NCBI RefSeq assembly: GCF_009296025.1
Contig: NZ_CP045178.1
Span: 4,402,001 to 4,466,000, forward strand
DNA length: 64,000 nt
Source of the DNA: Streptomyces tsukubensis
GTDB taxonomy: Bacteria; Actinomycetota; Actinomycetes; Streptomycetales; Streptomycetaceae
Reading direction: 5' to 3'
This document shows, piece by piece, positions 63,068 to 64,000 of this stretch. The notes under the pieces were generated by a model. The model saw nothing but the letters and a program-made list of their open reading frames with translations. It did no database searches and was not told the DNA's origin. How positions within the stretch are numbered: position 1 is the stretch's first letter; each line of letters begins with the position of its first letter. A program made the position numbers and the translations under genes.

Positions 63068-64000
63068 GCACCGCAGCGGTCACTGACAAGAAGCTGGAGG
63101 AGGCGTCGATGACGACCTGCTTCGTCATCGCGCCCATCGGCAACGAGCACGCCCCGGACGGGAGTCCGGAACTTTTGGCATACGAGGAGAACCTGGAGAT
63201 CTACGAGAAGGTCATTCTGCCCGCCTGCGCCAAGTACGGCATCGTCCCGGTCAGGGCGGACGGGATCGCCGGCACGGGTGAGATCACCGAGCAGATCTGC
63301 CGGCACGTGTTGCGGGACGACATCGTGATCGCCGACCTCACTGGGGGCAACGCCAACGTCACCTACGAGCTCGGGATCCGGCACCTCACGGGCAAACCGA
63401 TCATCCACATCGGTGAGCACGGACAACTGCCGTTCGACCTCTCGCTGATCCGGACGATCATGTTCAAGCGGAGCCGGAGCGGTCTGGTCGGGGCGCGGCG
63501 GGACCTGGAGACCGCACTGAAGGGCTCCCTGGACAACCGGTTCGAGCCGCTTACCCCGGCCCGGATCCTGTTCGGGCTGCCGGTGGCACCGTTGCCGGAA
63601 TCGGCGGTCGAGGCGGAGCGGGACGACCTGGACACCCCCGGACTGTTCGACCGGTTCGCCCGGGTGGAGGCGCAGGCGGAGGCGATCGGCGAGACCGCGG
63701 AGGCGATCGCCGGCTTCATGACGGTGATCTCCGAAGCCGCCGTCCAGATCGGTCCCGTGATGGAGCGGGCCGCCCAACCGGGGACGCCGATGAGCGCGTG
63801 GCTGCCGGCGATGACCGAGTTGGCCAGGTCGATGGCCGAGCCGGCCTCTGGTCTCCGGGAGGCCTGCACCCGCTTCGCCGGGCAGATGGTGGAGATGGAC
63901 GCGGCGGTCCAGACGGCGTTCGACGTCATCGAGGCGATGCCGGCCGAGCAGCGCGCTGGTTCGCCGACCGGCTTCTTGGAGCAGATGATCAGTACTGCCG
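63064..64000 (+). CDS. Nucleoside 2-deoxyribosyltransferase/TIR-like effector, partial
   Basis: At least 312 aa; runs off the right edge. Residues 17-135 form the nucleoside deoxyribosyltransferase-like fold: MTTCFVIAPIGNEHAPDG, LPACAKYGIVPVRADGIAGT, then ADLTGGNANVTYELGIRHLT (90-109, with Glu102) and KPIIHIGEHGQLPFDLSLIR. Proteins with this ADLTGxNxNVxYELG motif are often encoded with defence genes, and the related TIR fold cleaves NAD+. The later part (180-312) is helical (FARVEAQAEAIGETAEAIAG). It overlaps the excisionase-like gene by ATGA, so it is the probable effector of the operon. Confidence 0.72.
   Translation, partial: MSTAAVTDKKLEEASMTTCFVIAPIGNEHAPDGSPELLAYEENLEIYEKVILPACAKYGIVPVRADGIAGTGEITEQICRHVLRDDIVIADLTGGNANVTYELGIRHLTGKPIIHIGEHGQLPFDLSLIRTIMFKRSRSGLVGARRDLETALKGSLDNRFEPLTPARILFGLPVAPLPESAVEAERDDLDTPGLFDRFARVEAQAEAIGETAEAIAGFMTVISEAAVQIGPVMERAAQPGTPMSAWLPAMTELARSMAEPASGLREACTRFAGQMVEMDAAVQTAFDVIEAMPAEQRAGSPTGFLEQMISTA

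Overview
The window is high-GC actinobacterial DNA, almost certainly from a Streptomyces chromosome. The evidence is GTG starts with GGAGG-type ribosome sites, near-total G/C at third codon positions, a SigB/SigF-family sigma factor pair, TadA with its usual partner beside a tRNA-Ser, a SARP regulator, and LytR_C, STAS, SpoIIE-type PP2C and DUF1707 genes. From memory only, the left part resembles the S. coelicolor sigN-sigF-tadA-upp neighbourhood.

Left third (1-27.7 kb). A partial PPOX gene is followed by a MarR / DHA2-efflux / YceI operon in which pump and YceI share a carboxypeptidase-regulatory-like domain. Two tandem sigma factors come next, then small membrane proteins and a group II PLP decarboxylase. 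An accessory patch at 11.2-17.9 kb holds a compact P450 plus 25-aa peptide unit closed by a perfect terminator, a secreted CD38-like ADP-ribosyl cyclase candidate, and a decayed integrase beside tRNA-Ser(CGA). Core genes follow: tadA and partner, upp, LytR_C, a ParB-like small protein, STAS and GNAT.

Middle (25.7-45.5 kb). An XRE / ImmA-type peptidase / MAB_1171c / PAP2-like operon leads to mostly metabolic and regulatory genes. These are an OYE reductase, asparaginase with a divergent GntR regulator, an NhaC antiporter, a PP2C phosphatase, a polysaccharide deacetylase, and a DJ-1-like protein next to a TetR regulator with matching operators. One lipoprotein gene is broken by a 41-bp tandem duplication. 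Short tandem repeats recur between and inside genes.

Right third (45.9-64 kb). This looks like a conflict/signalling island: a GT-B-like pair ending at a MITE, a NB-ARC/TPR STAND protein, a large SARP-NB-ARC-TPR regulator, then a near-symmetrical divergent locus. One arm runs Crp/Fnr, class III cyclase-like protein, degenerate-P-loop ATPase, unknown protein. The other runs Crp/Fnr, class III cyclase-like protein, small protein, a gene with two in-frame amber codons, an excisionase-like protein and a nucleoside-deoxyribosyltransferase/TIR-like protein that runs off the edge. The first cyclase and its ATPase share a short GAxVMGxVG motif, and the second cyclase tail resembles the STAND linker. 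This suggests amyloid-type (RHIM/BASS-like) coupling of cyclic-nucleotide and NTPase modules. That locus, the P450-peptide pair and the ADP-ribosyl cyclase are the most novel-looking content.
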